Source: Nageia nagi
Taxonomy: Eukaryota; Pinophyta
Assembly: GCA_050084985.1 (NCBI GenBank)
Contig: JBITNC010000001.1
Coordinates: 126,418,001 to 126,482,000 of the forward strand
DNA length: 64,000 bases
Reading direction: 5' to 3'
Shown: piece by piece, positions 45,501-57,850 of the stretch
Layout of the letters: each line of letters begins with the position of its first letter
How positions within the stretch are numbered: position 1 is the first letter of the stretch
The notes under the pieces: generated by a model
Told to the model about the DNA's origin: nothing
Seen by the model: the letters and a program-made list of their open reading frames with translations, nothing else
Databases searched by the model: none
Translations under genes and position numbers: made by a program

Positions 45501-46559
45501 TTGTAAGGACATTTGGTGGTGTATAATTATCCTTACATTAAATATGAAAAAATATCTAAATTCATTTCAGAACTTAAAATGATTGTTATTTTAAGGTAGA
45601 GGAAAGTTAAACATGTTATTGTTTATTTTAAGATTTGAATTTTTTTTTCAGAGAGAGGTATTTAAATTTGGTATTAAACCATGGAAAGGATGTTGGAAGG
45701 TTTTGAAATTGACTTTTAAGGAATTTTAAATTTTAAAATTTATAATAAAAATTAATTACTTGATATTTAATGATTGCAATAACAATAAAAGAATGTGTAT
45801 ATCTATCAAAATGTATATCCATTAATAATAGTAAAAAATGTGTATATGGTACTAATCACTTGCACTGTAAGATAATAATATGAGCAATTATGAACACAAT
45901 TTAGACTACCTCTTTGAACAATTGCTCGTATTTCATGGTGGTGAAGAGTTGCTTTAATTATATTGTTCAAAAATTAATTAGAGGACAAGAAGGTTAAAAA
46001 AAAATAAAAAGAGAAAAAACTTAATTATGTGAAGAAATAAATAAACCCATTGCCTACAAATTTTTATTTTTATGCATTGCAAATCAATCTAAGCATAGCA
46101 AAATCCACAAGAACATAAATAAAAATTGGAAGAATTTAACAATTTATCAAAGCAAATCTGGCTAATTTCCATCTAATTCGAAGAATATACATGCTTATTA
46201 CAAAATTAAAAATCTAAATAAAATAGAAAGCATAAACCAAAAGAATAAAATTTGAAATATAGCAGTTTAATAATATGGTATTTTTGACAAAATACTTATG
46301 TTATGGTAGATTCAATTTTAATAATACGATTCTAGAAGTAGATCCTTGTAAAGTAATCTAGTAAATGCCTCATAGTAACAAAATATATCTTAAGAAGTTG
46401 TTGCATTCCTATCATGAAAAGATTCTTGGTCCTAAGTGTTTTGTTGTCGGTACCTCCAGTACTAGGGGTACATCTGGTGGGGACGAAATATATCTTTGGA
46501 ATTCTATGAAGTTGAGGAGAGAAGGGATACATTTCAAAAACAAATAAATTCAAGAGAAA
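42540..46559. other. no gene recognised
   Basis: Four kilobases of A+T-rich sequence. A block CTATGGAGCATGAAG(A/G)AATTACT occurs at about 43440 and, inverted, at about 42050, which suggests fragments of one repeat in both orientations. A two-copy repeat with ATGGTAGTTT(C/T)(A/G)AATATA occurs near 44150-44230. Near 46350-46550 short frames on both strands reflect an internal repeat (AAGATATATTT(T/C)GT twice). Confidence 0.4.
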
Positions 46560-47290
46560 CCATAATGAAGGACCGGGAGAGAAACCCTAAGCAGAGAGAA
46601 AAAATAATGAATTGCAGACAAAGAAACATACATAGCTTCATATTATCGAATTAGAGAAGGCTGGTATCAGTGAATTTCACCTGGGTCTTCGTGGCAACTG
46701 GATAATGCAAGCAATGTTTGCATATGGGCAAAGCCAAGGTGATTCGATCGGTCGATGATCTTGCAACAAAAAATAAAACCGACTATTAGTAAACAATGAA
46801 AAAATGAACAGTTGAGCTTTAAACCATAGTGGAAAATAGCCTTCAGTGATTTGCGATATCACTTGTAGTGTCGAAGTAGCTATAATTTACAGGAGTAGCC
46901 GAGGGAAAGGCCTGGTGGTGGAGAGGTGGCGAAGCAATATTGGCTCCATACCAAATGAAGACTCTATAAAACACGAGAAAATTCAAGGACGTAATGATCC
47001 GTAAGAAAACCGACGCAAATAAAAAATATTCCAATCTCCTCAGGCATATCATCCTACTTACGGCCTACTAAAAACTCATCATAGTGATAGCTTGGATAAA
47101 TTTGATGTATACATGTGGCAAAATGGTTCTAATTGAGTTAAAACGATAGTGCCATCATCCATGTTGGCATGATGACACGTCGATGAATTTTTTAACGAAA
47201 ATATGTCCATTTGGTTCTCCACGTAGATGTGGGAAGTTAGGATGCACCACTATGGGGCCCTCTTCCGTAATAATAAATAGAGATATGGTA
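46560..47290 (-). other. CpG-containing gene-like island, unknown
   Basis: Base composition becomes more balanced and CpG reappears (for example GATTCGATCGGTCGATG and CGTAATGATCCGTAAG). The longest frames on the minus strand are 47052-46843 (69 codons, MICLRRLEYFLFASVFLRII, hydrophobic in its first 40 residues, then a Pro/Ser/Thr-rich part) and 46862-46677. A plus-strand frame with LGLRGNWIMQAMFAYGQSQG also looks protein-like at 46680-46757, so the coding strand is not certain. It may be the remnant of a real host exon with promoter, or a captured fragment. No family is recognised. Confidence 0.35.
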
Positions 47291-47366
47291 TATTATTTCA
47301 TTCATAAACTAAATTTTATTCAATTCAGTGAAGATAAACTCTTTGAATTAAAAGCTTGAAAAGTCT

Positions 47367-47377
47367 AAATTGCTATT
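47367..47377. repeat. imperfect SINE target duplication, left copy
   Basis: AAATTGCTATT, compared with AAATTGTTATT at 47509-47519: one difference. Confidence 0.5.
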
Positions 47378-47508
47378 GGTAGTCTTATTAGGGAAGCGAA
47401 GTGGTTTGGTTTTGGGATGGTTGTAACAATCACGGATAGGTCTTAGGTTCCAATCCTTGCATTGAATGTGTGAGTTATGAGAACTGGGTGTGTGTAAAAA
47501 TTAAAATA
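47378..47508 (+). mobile_element. second tRNA-derived SINE, short
   Basis: The insert of about 131 bp has a strong B box GGTTCCAATCC (47446-47456), an A-box-like GTGGTTTGGTTTTGGG about 40 bases before it, and an A-rich end (TAAAAATTAAAATAAA). An 11-bp direct repeat with one mismatch flanks it. Its body differs from the SINE at 16457, so it is a separate family or a much older copy. Confidence 0.6.
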
Positions 47509-47519
47509 AAATTGTTATT
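47509..47519. repeat. imperfect SINE target duplication, right copy
   Basis: AAATTGTTATT, partner of 47367-47377. Confidence 0.5.
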
Positions 47520-48007
47520 ATTTATTATTGCCAAAATTATGACAGTTAAGTAAACATAAATAAACATTTTCAATTTCTAAGATCTCAACGTAAATAACAT
47601 AAAATTAGATAACTTTTATATCATTAAGATCTTTATATTAATCTCCATTTTCAAACCAAAATTAATTAGCATATACATTGAACAACACCAAAATCAAGAA
47701 GCTAAAAAATCCCAATTTTATAGTTTTAACTATTACTAAAAATTAACAAATAGTTTGGAACTAATCAATGCTTGTTGAGAAAATCAACATCTTTGCTTTC
47801 ATAGTCAACAATTTTATTTTATTCCATCAAACAATTTCATGCCAAACATTAGGGTTCATGGCTCTGTTTAAAAACTCTAAAATGGAATCAAAACTTACAA
47901 CAAAAAACCTTCAGCTAAAAAAATATGTAGTGGATAGTAGAAAATAAACAAGTTCTCTCTTTAAGGTTGACGAAAATAATTTTAATGAAAATAAAATATT
48001 CATTTCA
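47520..48007. other. no gene seen
   Basis: A+T-rich sequence between the SINE and the tandem array. Confidence 0.5.
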
Positions 48008-48345
48008 CCCTCCAAAAATAAAATTGGAAAGACTTACCTTCTTTCAAAAAAATGAAAGTAAAAGAGTCAAACTCTTCCTAAAAAAGAAATTAAAAGTTAC
48101 CTTCTTCTTAAAAAAGAAAATTAAAAGAATCACCATCTTCTAAAAAAATGAAATTCAAAGAGTTGCTCTCTTATTGAAAAATAAAATTTAATGAGTACAT
48201 CTCTTTTTAAAAATTGATAGTAAAAGAGTCAATGTGTTCACCAAAAAGGAAATTAAAAGAGTTACACTCTTCCTAAAAAAAAGAAATTGGAAAGAGTCAC
48301 TTATACTCTAAAAATGATATTGGAAATAGTCACTCTAATATTAAA
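48008..48345. repeat. tandem array, about 8 units of 37-42 bp
   Basis: A degenerate unit of the form AAATTAAAAGAGTCACACTC followed by TTCCTAAAAAAGA repeats with substitutions and small indels. In several units the middle is a small inverted pair, AGAGT...ACTCT (for example AGAGTCAAACTCT and AGAGTTACACTCT). Confidence 0.85.
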
Positions 48346-49575
48346 ATTTTCATCAATGTGATTATCAAAATGATTGAAAGCCCTAGTTAGGTGTATTTAT
48401 AGGCCAAAATTAAGGATTTACTCATTTAATCCCATTTACTTTTTTTTTTCATTTTAACATTTTTTATCAATTTATTTGAGAATTTTATCTATTTTTCATC
48501 CCTTTCAAGTAATTTTTTCATCTTTTAATAATTTTTGATGAAATTTTTTATATTTTGTTGAGTTCTTAAATATATTTTTATTTTTATTAATTATTCAATA
48601 TTTTTTCTATAATTTTTTAATTTTTTTCAATTGATTTTTTAATTACTTTCTTTTTTATTTTTATTTATTTTTAACAATTTCTATAATTTTTTTATTTTAA
48701 ATATCTAAAATTAATCTAGACACTTTATTAAATAAACTTTGAATTTTAATTTACAAATTTAACTCAAAATTTAAAGTGGTAATATAGCTCACACTTAACA
48801 CAATATTTGATTTTTTGGATAGGAATTTCTTAAATTAATTATTTCCTTCTGTGTAGCTTAAAGAATGGATCCATGATATTGTTCTAGTTGCCATTCTTGT
48901 GATGACAACAAATTAGATCTATCTTAGATAAGTGATTCTTTTGGACAGTAATGAACCAAGGTTTCAAAAGATCTTTCTATCCATCAGCTTTGCTAGTATT
49001 TCTTTTAAAAGCATAGGCCAAAGTTATCATCAAACTCAAACTAGCTATAGTAATAGAGAGTTGACTAAAAGTATTCATGTCACTTTATATATACTCTACA
49101 CCAATCATGTGTGATGTTTATGTCAATAGGATTTCCTTCTATGTCACCTTTACAAGCATAGCTCACGCAAGCGAGGGTCTCCTATATATATCATATTTAT
49201 TTTTGAAGTTGAATATAATATTAACCTAATATTTTTTTTTGGAAAAAAAAATTAGGTTATCATATTCTATTAAAATATTTTTCCTATTAAAAACTTCAAC
49301 ATATAATTCTTTAAAGGTATTCTTAGGTGAGGTAAATAGTTCTAATATTGCTAACACAATATTTACAAAATCATATTATATGATCATATATTGATGTCTA
49401 TTAAACTTCTACTACGTTATTCTTTCATTTTAAAAAAAATCATTTAATATTTAATTAGATTTTTATTTCATAATACTAAATATAGTATTATAACATTCAC
49501 ACTAATATTCCTTGTAAAATAATTCAAATTATGGTTAATGAAAGTAATATAGTCATAATTAGAAATTTTTTGAGA
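48346..49575. other. no gene seen
   Basis: Very T-rich from 48420 to 48720, then A+T-rich. The open frame at plus 48932-49114 has no recognisable domain. Confidence 0.5.
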
Positions 49576-49899
49576 ACTTTTTTTTGAATGATAAAGCTTT
49601 ATATTAATAGAAAAACACTATATCATACAAACAAGAGTGAGTGGAAATAAACACATCCTACGCACCTTGCACAACATCAAAAAGGTTATAACTGATCAAA
49701 CCATTAGAAGGTGGGAAAAAACTAAGGATAATTGAATAGACATTAGATGGAAATAATTAATTTAAGGTTAATTTTGTTTTATTATTTTTAAGTTGTTTAG
49801 CAGTGATATTTGATCTTTCCACAAATTAAACATAATTCTAATTTGAAAATAATTCTAAAAAACTTCCAAAGATAAGTAAAAATTTGAGGGATCTCTGAG

Positions 49900-52106
49900 G
49901 AGATTATGTAACCAGGAAAGAGGCTATTTTGAAAATGGATAGAAAAAAGAATTCATCCAATTACAAGCCTTTTTAGCTTTACCACAATACCCAAAAAAAT
50001 GTAAAATAAAAACTTTAGAGTTACAAAAATATCATAAAAGGCTAAGGAACCCCAAGTGAGTAAGCATATTTCGTACATAAAAATTATGAAATAGTAGACT
50101 CCATCTAGAATAAGCCTACATAGGTTCAATATAACTGGCCCATAGAATCTTGAATTGAGTAATCCACCCAAAAATAGTGGAGGATAAACACCATAATTCA
50201 TTCGCCTAGGAACCATGGGAAGATTGGGAGAGAGCCAATTATACCCCACCTTAGTACTCTAATTAAAATTTGGAGTATCCTTAATCTATTTCCATTCTAT
50301 CCACCATGGGCATTGTGAGTGTTGACTAAGCTTAGACCATAATGAGAAAGGAGTACAATTGAGCACTACTTCATAATTATCTTTATCCTTATATTTCAAA
50401 GCAAATATGAGTTTGAAGTTTTTCCATGGGATTGACCATTTAGAGGAGTGATCAAAGAAGCCAAAGTGGAAGGCAATCTATTTTTTAAAGAACTACTTGA
50501 CTCAAATCTATTGAATGAAAACAAGAAGTTGATTTTGCAACTTGATAACTAGAGACCACTGAAAATTAAGTGAAGCAAGAGATACACCTTGGCATCAATT
50601 ATTATGGTTCCACTAAAGCCATGGTTTGACACTTTCGCATGCTTTCTAAATGCTTTGAAAAATAAAAGACCTAGAAATCTTGATTAGGATAGGGGCAACA
50701 ATCAAGGAAGGGAAATTCATATTTATCCAAAAACATTTGATAAGGGGAAGACCTTGAGAATATAGTTCCATAAAAGAACCTTCCAAGTTTTTGAGTCTTG
50801 TAAAGCTCGAGTATTCCATTTAGCATTCAATGCTAACCCCTACCTATAATAGTCAAAAATCCTCATTCCACCAACACTCTTTGGGAGACAATAATATTCC
50901 CAAGTGACATGATGGAATCCCTTCTTGTCTTTGTTATTTATCCATAAGAAATCCCTAATAAGTTTTTCCAACTTCTTAAAACAATTTTGGGAAAAGACCT
51001 AGTATGAGGAATAATAAACATGCATGGAAACCAGAACCTTCAAATATATTTGGAATTTATGGGCTAAAGAAAGGTTCTTGGGGATCCATTAGGATAATTT
51101 ATTTTCTACTCTTTGAAGAACATAACTCCATAATTAAGCAAGAGTGCTTTGAAATGAAAAGGGAATACCCAAAAATTTAAACATTTCTCCAAGGCTTAGC
51201 CATACCCATTTAGAAGCAAAAACCATTTAGGAAAAATTGTTTGAGACTATTTATAACAAGAGGTCTTCCTTCACTAAATACTTGAGCTTGAGGCTTTATA
51301 GAAAGTATCAAGATAATCAAAGGCTTGATTGAAAAAATTTCTATCCTCGTTGAGAGTAAGAAAAGATCCATCAATAAAATGACCATTAATGACATACCCA
51401 CCATTCCTAAGAAGATAAATTCCCTAAATAAGATTTTGAGAAGCTTCATTAGCTAATAGATAGATGAAACCTTCAATTGCTAACACATAAATTGAAGTAG
51501 CTAGATGAAAATCTTATGTTTCTAATCCAAAAAGAATAATGGAGGTGGTTTGCACCCTATCAAGAGTTAACACAATAGAAACATGAGTTAACACAGTAAA
51601 AGCATAGCCAAATTGAAATGCCCTCAATTTTTTCATATGATTTTTAAAAGTCAATTTTGATGAAAAGAGTGTCTTGCTGAGATGAGCAATCCCACTCCAT
51701 ACCTTCCCCAACAATAATGATATTATCAAGGATATATTTACTCTTAATAAAACCAATTTTCTCCAAATAGATAATTTGTGATGATAGCAGCTGAAGCTTA
51801 ATAGCCAAGACCTTAGAAATGATTTTATATATGATATTAAGAAGGGTAATGGGCCTCTAACTAGAAATGAGCTCAAGATCCTATGTATTTTGTATGACTT
51901 TGATATTTCCCTTATTGGTAATCACTCCCAAAGATCTTTTAAGAATGGCTTCTTGATAAATAAAGAGGAGATCAGGGCCAACAACATCCCATAATTATTT
52001 TATAGAATTCATATGGGAAGCCATCTACCCTAAGGCTTTCTTATTTCCATACAAGCTAGAGTACTTTTACATCCTCCAATGAGAAAGGGAATTCAAAAAA
52101 TTCCTT
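49900..52106 (-). pseudogene. LINE ORF2 remnant, reverse transcriptase and C-terminal part
   Basis: The minus strand near 51870-51620 reads RPITLLNIIYKIISKVLAIK, EKIGFIKSKYILDNI and FIKIDF-stop-KSYEKI. These are RT blocks 1-3 of plant L1 (RPISLLN..YKI.AK.LA.R...., Q.GF..GR.I.DNI, LKIDF.KAYD). The FADD box should lie near 51410 but is not readable. The region to 49953 reads in patches like the linker and zf-RVT part (for example LTWGSLAFYDIFVTLKFLF). Confidence 0.7.
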
Positions 52107-52399
52107 CTAAGTAGGAGAATATTTGGTGGGAACCACTCTGCAACATTCATCAAGGGTAACATGATGCTCCTTTGTCAAGTCTTGAGATCCAAATACCTGA
52201 GTATAATGCTTCATAAAGGCCTTGGTAATATCAGTAGGCTTAGTAACATGATTATCCTCATGATAATGGCTTTGAACTAGGTTACTAACATCAAGGGTTG
52301 GAATCTTTGGAAATATTCTTTGGAAACCCAATCATCCACTTTAAGCTAATGACGTTGACCTCAAATTTAAGCACCTTTAGCTTTGTAAAATTCTAGCTT

Positions 52400-53320
52400 C
52401 TTGAGCTCATGCCTAAATGTAATAGTATATTATTGTTGAAGAACATGCATAGGGTCTACTTCCAAGCATAATGAAGCATATTCAAACTCCTCTCTAAGGT
52501 CATAACCAGAGCACCTATAGAGTTAAGCATGTTTGACACCCAACATTATCAACATAAAGGTGGTCCAAAGAATGGCATCATTCCACTAGTTGATCTAGTT
52601 GTCTTTCTTCTTAGATCTTTGAATAAGATTCCGAACTCTAAAAATATGGGTTGTGGTGGTTGGGTGGTGAAGAAAGGAGATATTGAGGCTAAATTGATAA
52701 TGGAAGGTGAGATGTTATCAAAGAGAATAAATAACCTTAAAAATAGTAGGACATTGATCTAAAATGGTATTTCTTAGGGAATTCAAGACCAAAGATGTTG
52801 GAGTGGATAGGATTTGAAAAGAAAAACTTGATTGATTAGTTAACATAGCCCTCTCCAATCATTTAAGAACTCTATAATCACCTAATTAAAAATTAGACTA
52901 GATGAACCAGATAGAGTGTGGGAAACTTTAAACATTATGATATGTATTTGGGTCCACCAACCTATGCTTACTTTTGGAAAAAAATAAATATCTTTTAGTA
53001 GCACACCACGTCATAAGAATATTACCCACTTTTCTTATCAAATTTCTTGATCATATAAAATTCCCCACAAAATAACTAAATCGCTTGGGGAAGAGATAAA
53101 GCAAGCCATCTCCATATCATGCTTCTATGCAAGCCATGATTAGATGCATAGATATTGCCAACCATAAAAGGCTATCCATCAAAATAAAAAAGGATCCAAA
53201 GCACCTTGTTGGAAGGGTCCACTCCCCACAAGATGAAAAGGCCTTCCACCTTAGAGGAATTAAAGTTATGGCACATCCTCTACCATGATAATGATTTTTA
53301 AAATACATGGAGGAACTAGG
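52400..53320 (-). pseudogene. LINE ORF2 remnant, apurinic-type endonuclease part
   Basis: The minus strand from 53308 reads HGRGCAITLIPLRWKA, then (after a phase change) NKVLWILFYFDG, VGNIYASNHGLHRSMIWRWL and FCGEFYMIKKFDKKSG. This fits the L1 endonuclease blocks NIYAPN...R...W and GDFN.V....DK..G; the Asp of GDFN is Glu here. This enzyme nicks the target DNA. A frame at 52331-52107 lies between endonuclease and RT. Confidence 0.65.
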
Positions 53321-53999
53321 ACATATGAAGGAGCTATCACATTCTAGATTAAACTATGAATTTTTAACTTATTAGAGATAAAGAAAATATAACTTCCCAA
53401 AGAGACTAGTAACTTTAGTGATTTCACTATAGACCAGATATTTTGGAATTGGTTCCATTAGCCCTCTAACATTCCATGATATAAAAATTATTGAGTAGAT
53501 TCAAGGTTCATATAATCATTAAGTTCTTCATCATCACCAATATCATTTTCAAAATCCTTAGTATCCATTAGCTTCCCAATGGAAGCATAAGGGTCTACAA
53601 GAAAGTTTAAATGATTATTTCCAAAAAACATGTTGAAAGAAATTTTCTCCTATAAGCTAGTAGTCCCACTTCTCAAAGGACTTTGACAACTGCTAGGTTG
53701 CATTAAATCCTCTTTGTATTTAGCTTCCAAAATAGCCCATTAAGGGTTCCTAGTGATGGTGGGTATGAAGGATAGCTTAAAAGAAATAAAATAAGGATAC
53801 AAGATTATCCAACCATTCCATTGAGAGGGAATAATGGGTCCAATAAGCCTTGCACCTTATCAAGTATTATTATTTTTCTTATTATTCATCATGGTCCATT
53901 GCCTTGAGGAATCATTATGCCCATTACTAGTATTCAAGGCATGAGGATATCTAGCAAGGTGTGGTGCATGGACTATCAAAGCCACTATCATCTAATTAT

Positions 54000-54480
54000 G
54001 AGCTTTAAATCTATGCCCATTAGAAGGTAGTCCTTGATATTATGCTCAACTAATTGATAATAATAAAAAGTATTTAGAAGGCTAATATAAACCAACTTTT
54101 GACTGTAAGAATTATTGATAACTTTAATGACCAAATGGTCCCAAAGATATTTGGATAAATCTACTTTGACATAGACCATTTTGTAAGGATGAACTCCATA
54201 AAATTTGGGTTACTTGACATGGATGAAGGTACCTAGAGGATCCATAATTCTCTTTAGGAAGAGCCAAAGAGGAATAGAGAGTCTGAGGATTTCAACCCAA
54301 ATGGGTACTTCAAATAGAGCTCCTTCATCAATAAAGAAGTCTTACACCCAAGGTTGAAACACCAAGAGTGAGTTTCTAATATACCATGTACCATGATCAA
54401 AAACTAATTTTTTATGACCTTCATGGGGAAAATGAAAAAGAAAGAAACCTTTCATTAGATTTTGAATATGTTCAACTTCA
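54000..54480 (-). pseudogene. LINE ORF1 remnant (DUF4283-like with zinc knuckle)
   Basis: The minus strand reads FEVPIWVEILRLSIPLW, DPLGTFIHVK and then KMVYVKVDLSKYLWDHLVIK. These match plant L1 ORF1 (VPLWVR..GLP..YW, then G..L.VD, then RVCVEMDLSKPLP). It then has SQKLVYISLLNTFYYYQLVE followed by HNIKDYLLMG, where the family has YE.LP.FC..C...GH....C. The zinc-knuckle Cys residues are mostly replaced by Tyr or Leu. ORF1 binds the LINE RNA. Confidence 0.7.
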
Positions 54481-54900
54481 ATTCCATACAAAGTTTAATA
54501 TTATTGAACCTAGTTATGGATAATAGTTTCCATAGGAATACAACCCAAAAGGTATCCTATCAAAGTATGAATTTCCAACCAACCACATGCATTATTAAAA
54601 TCATCAACATGGATGTCAACATCAAGAATAGAGGTATTACCTTACTATGAACTTTCAGGATGAACTTTCAAGCTTCCTTGGGTACCATTGCTCCTTCCAA
54701 TAGCTTAAACATGAATTGAAGATACTAAATAGGTAGAATCTATTAAAAATAAAAATTATACCATTTAAGGTAGTGGTAATAGACTGATGTGGTCCTCAAA
54801 GTTGAAGGAATTTAAGAAATCCTGTATAGACTTCAATATAGTATGAAACCCTAGGCCAACGATTTGGATCATGCACTAGACAAAACCCTAATAGAGAGAA

Positions 54901-56459
54901 AACTTCTTTAAAAATTTAGAATATAATACAACTCTTATTAAAATATTATACACATATATCAATCTCTTATCATGGCATAATATTTTACACATGTTATAAA
55001 ATTATCTAACTTTTTATTATTATAGATAATAAGATATGACAATTGTTGATATCATATTCATATGGTATAAATTATAATGTCAATTATTTTTAAAGAAAGG
55101 GGTTTGGTAGCCTATATTTACATGTTTTGTATATATTATTTTATTATTTGTACATACTATTATAGAATTTTATTTTACATATAGGTCTGATATGCAGGAA
55201 TAAATCAAATATAAGATTAGGATATTGGTTGTGAGTTAAGCATATAAGAATTAAAAAAAAAACATGTTTTGTTAAAAAAATATAATATTAGTTCAATATA
55301 ACAAATATAATAACTTAAAATAATTCATAATGTTATTATAGGTGTTTCTCATTATAAAGAATTTCATTTTAAAAGTATAGTATGAAAATTAGAAAATTCT
55401 AGCATGGTTTGATTAGATATTATTTTTAGGTTTTTAGGTTATAGGATGAGCTCAGAAACTATTTCTATAATTCATTGAGAAATAATTTTGATAAAAATGG
55501 ATATTTTAGTAGGTTTTTTTTCTTTTTATTGCACATAATCAATTCACACAACTCACACATCCAATCTAGATATTGGAACATAAGACCTACCAGTGATTGT
55601 TGCAGACATTCCAAGGCCCAACCAATATGTTGCTCCCATTGGGGCTATATTTTAATAGTTTGGTTTGATAGTTTAATGATTTTTAGGTAAAAGAATTACA
55701 TTTTAATAATTCATAGCTAATTGTAGTAAAAGTTAACTTTATAGACAATAATGTGATGGAGATCAAATAAAAGTAATTTTAAAGCTTAATGTTCCAAAAT
55801 AATAAAATTATATTTTTATAATTAATTTAAAAATAACATCTAAAATTATTTTGGATATTGTTATGGAATTTTGTTTGAGTCTTTTCATATTGAGATGTTG
55901 AAGATAAATCTATATTTTCATACTAAACATTTTTTTAATTTCTCAATCACATAAAACTTGTAACTCATAAAAAATATTGTTGAATTTATTAAAAAGATAT
56001 TATTATATGAAATTAACATCAATATCCATAAAGTACCAAGTAATGCTAACCATCATCACATTTAAGCAAGTCAATTCATTTACTAAACAAATCTTTAATA
56101 AAAGAATAACACTTAACTATTCAAGGACTAACCTTTCACAAAACCCAAATATATCAATTTCATACAATAGTCATCATTGATACAATCGTCCTAAAGAGGA
56201 AGTAATAATTCTTTTCAAAGTCTCTACACAAGAATAACAATAGCCTTGATGTTTATTTCTCATATCAAATAGCAAGTACAATATATTTAGAACCCATAGA
56301 AAAAATTTATCAAACTCTTTTCCCACACTATGATCAAAGCTTGCTCCTTAGGTTGAACAGTAGCTTAAGAATGGTTGGATCAGATAGTCTTTGGTTTCCT
56401 CTAAAATGCAACTACATGCTTTGTCATTTTAAAGAAACATTCCAACAATCTCTAAGAAC
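54901..56459. other. no gene seen
   Basis: A+T-rich. The open frames at plus 55475-55690 and plus 55977-56180 have no recognisable domain. Confidence 0.5.
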
Positions 56460-56770
56460 TCTATTTTAAAATGTCAACTCACACTTTAAAACAAGCAAAC
56501 AACTTTATTCCAAGATATGTTAAGTATACCTTAAAATAATTGACATCCTTATTTTAAATATCTATTCCCTTTTAAAATAAATCAACAACTATATTTCAAA
56601 ATACTACTCTATTTTAAAATAAATACACAAACCTTATTTTAGAATATAATACGATATCTTAAAATACTTACAACATTATTTTAAAATACATTCCTATTTT
56701 AAAATAAATAAATAAACTCTATTCTAGAATATAGTACAATATTCTAAAATAATAAGATGATCATTACTCT
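56460..56770. repeat. array of ATTTTAAAAT-type short palindromes
   Basis: About a dozen copies of a self-complementary core (ATTTTAAAAT or variants such as TTCTAGAAT and ATTTTAGAAT) recur every 20-40 bases, joined by words such as AAATAAATAAAC. The array fades out towards 57200. Confidence 0.65.
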
Positions 56771-57640
56771 AAGATACCAAACTAAAATTTAAAGTAATGT
56801 TCTAATAATAATAATAATAACAATCAATAAACTTCATAGCTTATTTTTAGAATATCCACCTAATTCTAAAAATAAACAAACACCCTACTCTTAAATTTTA
56901 AGAGTTAATAAATAAATCATTAACAACCCACCATTTACCCAATAACCTACACTAAGGACCATTAGATAAAATATAGGATGAACAGAAACTTAAATAAAAT
57001 AGAGGTTTCCAAAATAAGGCAAAGCTTAAAAATCATAAGTCTTAAATAAAATTTTAGGCCCTATTTTATTCCCAAAAATAGAGATCTACAAATCCTAAAA
57101 TAATTCTTAAAATCTAAGCCTTAAAAGTAAAACCATCACCCATTTTATTTTAAAACTCAAAATTCAAAACATCGAAAACACCTAAAATGGTAAACCCCAA
57201 ATTTTAGTTAATACTACACTATGTTTAAAAATAGCTGTATTCATTTCCAAACTTGAAGAAATAAATAATTTTCATGTAATTTCTATTTAAATAACACTTA
57301 TTTAAATAGAAATTATTCCAATGTTAATGTCTTTTAAAACCCATTAAGCCACAAATTTTTAAATATTTTTATTTAGAAACTCTTAATATATTTTAAAATT
57401 TAAAACTAGTTTTAAAAATATATTAAAAAAATTAGAAACCCCAAAGAAGGATGCACATAAATCAAAGCATTTAATACCCAAGAAAAGAGGGCCAAATCCC
57501 CATAGGCAAAAATATGATACAAAATATAAAGAAGGGAACCCAACTTTTTATGTAGCTCAAAAAGTGATAGAGGGGAGGGTAAAAGGATCTTGCACAATAT
57601 CCAAAACTACCCAACACTAAGCATATATGTATAAAGACAA
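56771..57640. other. no gene seen
   Basis: A-rich sequence that continues the fading palindrome array. The minus-strand open frame 57597-57412 is hydrophobic but not recognised. Confidence 0.45.
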
Positions 57641-57778
57641 ATTTGGGATGCTACATTGGTTTCCTTACCGACATCAGTCCCTCCACACAACCTACCATGG
57701 TATTGGGGAGCCAATGGAGCACATGGCTTCCTAAAGATCCTAGCCTACAAACATAATCCTATGTCTCCAAAAGCATTC

Positions 57779-57850
57779 CCAAAGGCCCACATGGCTTGGG
57801 AAGCTTCCCATAGCTGAAATAAGGCCCACATGGCTTTGGGAAGCCCCCTT
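57779..57850. repeat. two-copy tandem repeat of about 42 bp
   Basis: AAGGCCCACATGGCTTGGGA and AAGGCCCACATGGCTTTGGG start two adjacent units. A related AAATGGCTTCC-like word lies just before. Confidence 0.75.

Larger units (their letters stand above)
49576..54900 (-). mobile_element. L1-type LINE, nearly full length, decayed
   Basis: On the minus strand from about 54900 come a leader (AGGGTTTTGTCTAGTGC), an ORF1 remnant with nucleic-acid-binding motifs (54480-54000), an ORF2 remnant with endonuclease (about 53310-52900), reverse transcriptase (about 51890-51400) and a C-terminal region to about 49900. The 3' end reads ATAAAGCTTTATCATTC followed by A8 at 49586-49576, the usual end of plant L1 elements. 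At about 5.3 kb it is close to full length. I could not identify a flanking duplication. Stops and frameshifts are everywhere. Confidence 0.8.

Noticed and set aside
52529-52762. Plus-strand open frame of 77 codons with KNMGCGGWVVKKGD.
   Set aside because: It lies antisense within the LINE ORF2 region, between readable endonuclease and RT segments of the minus strand.
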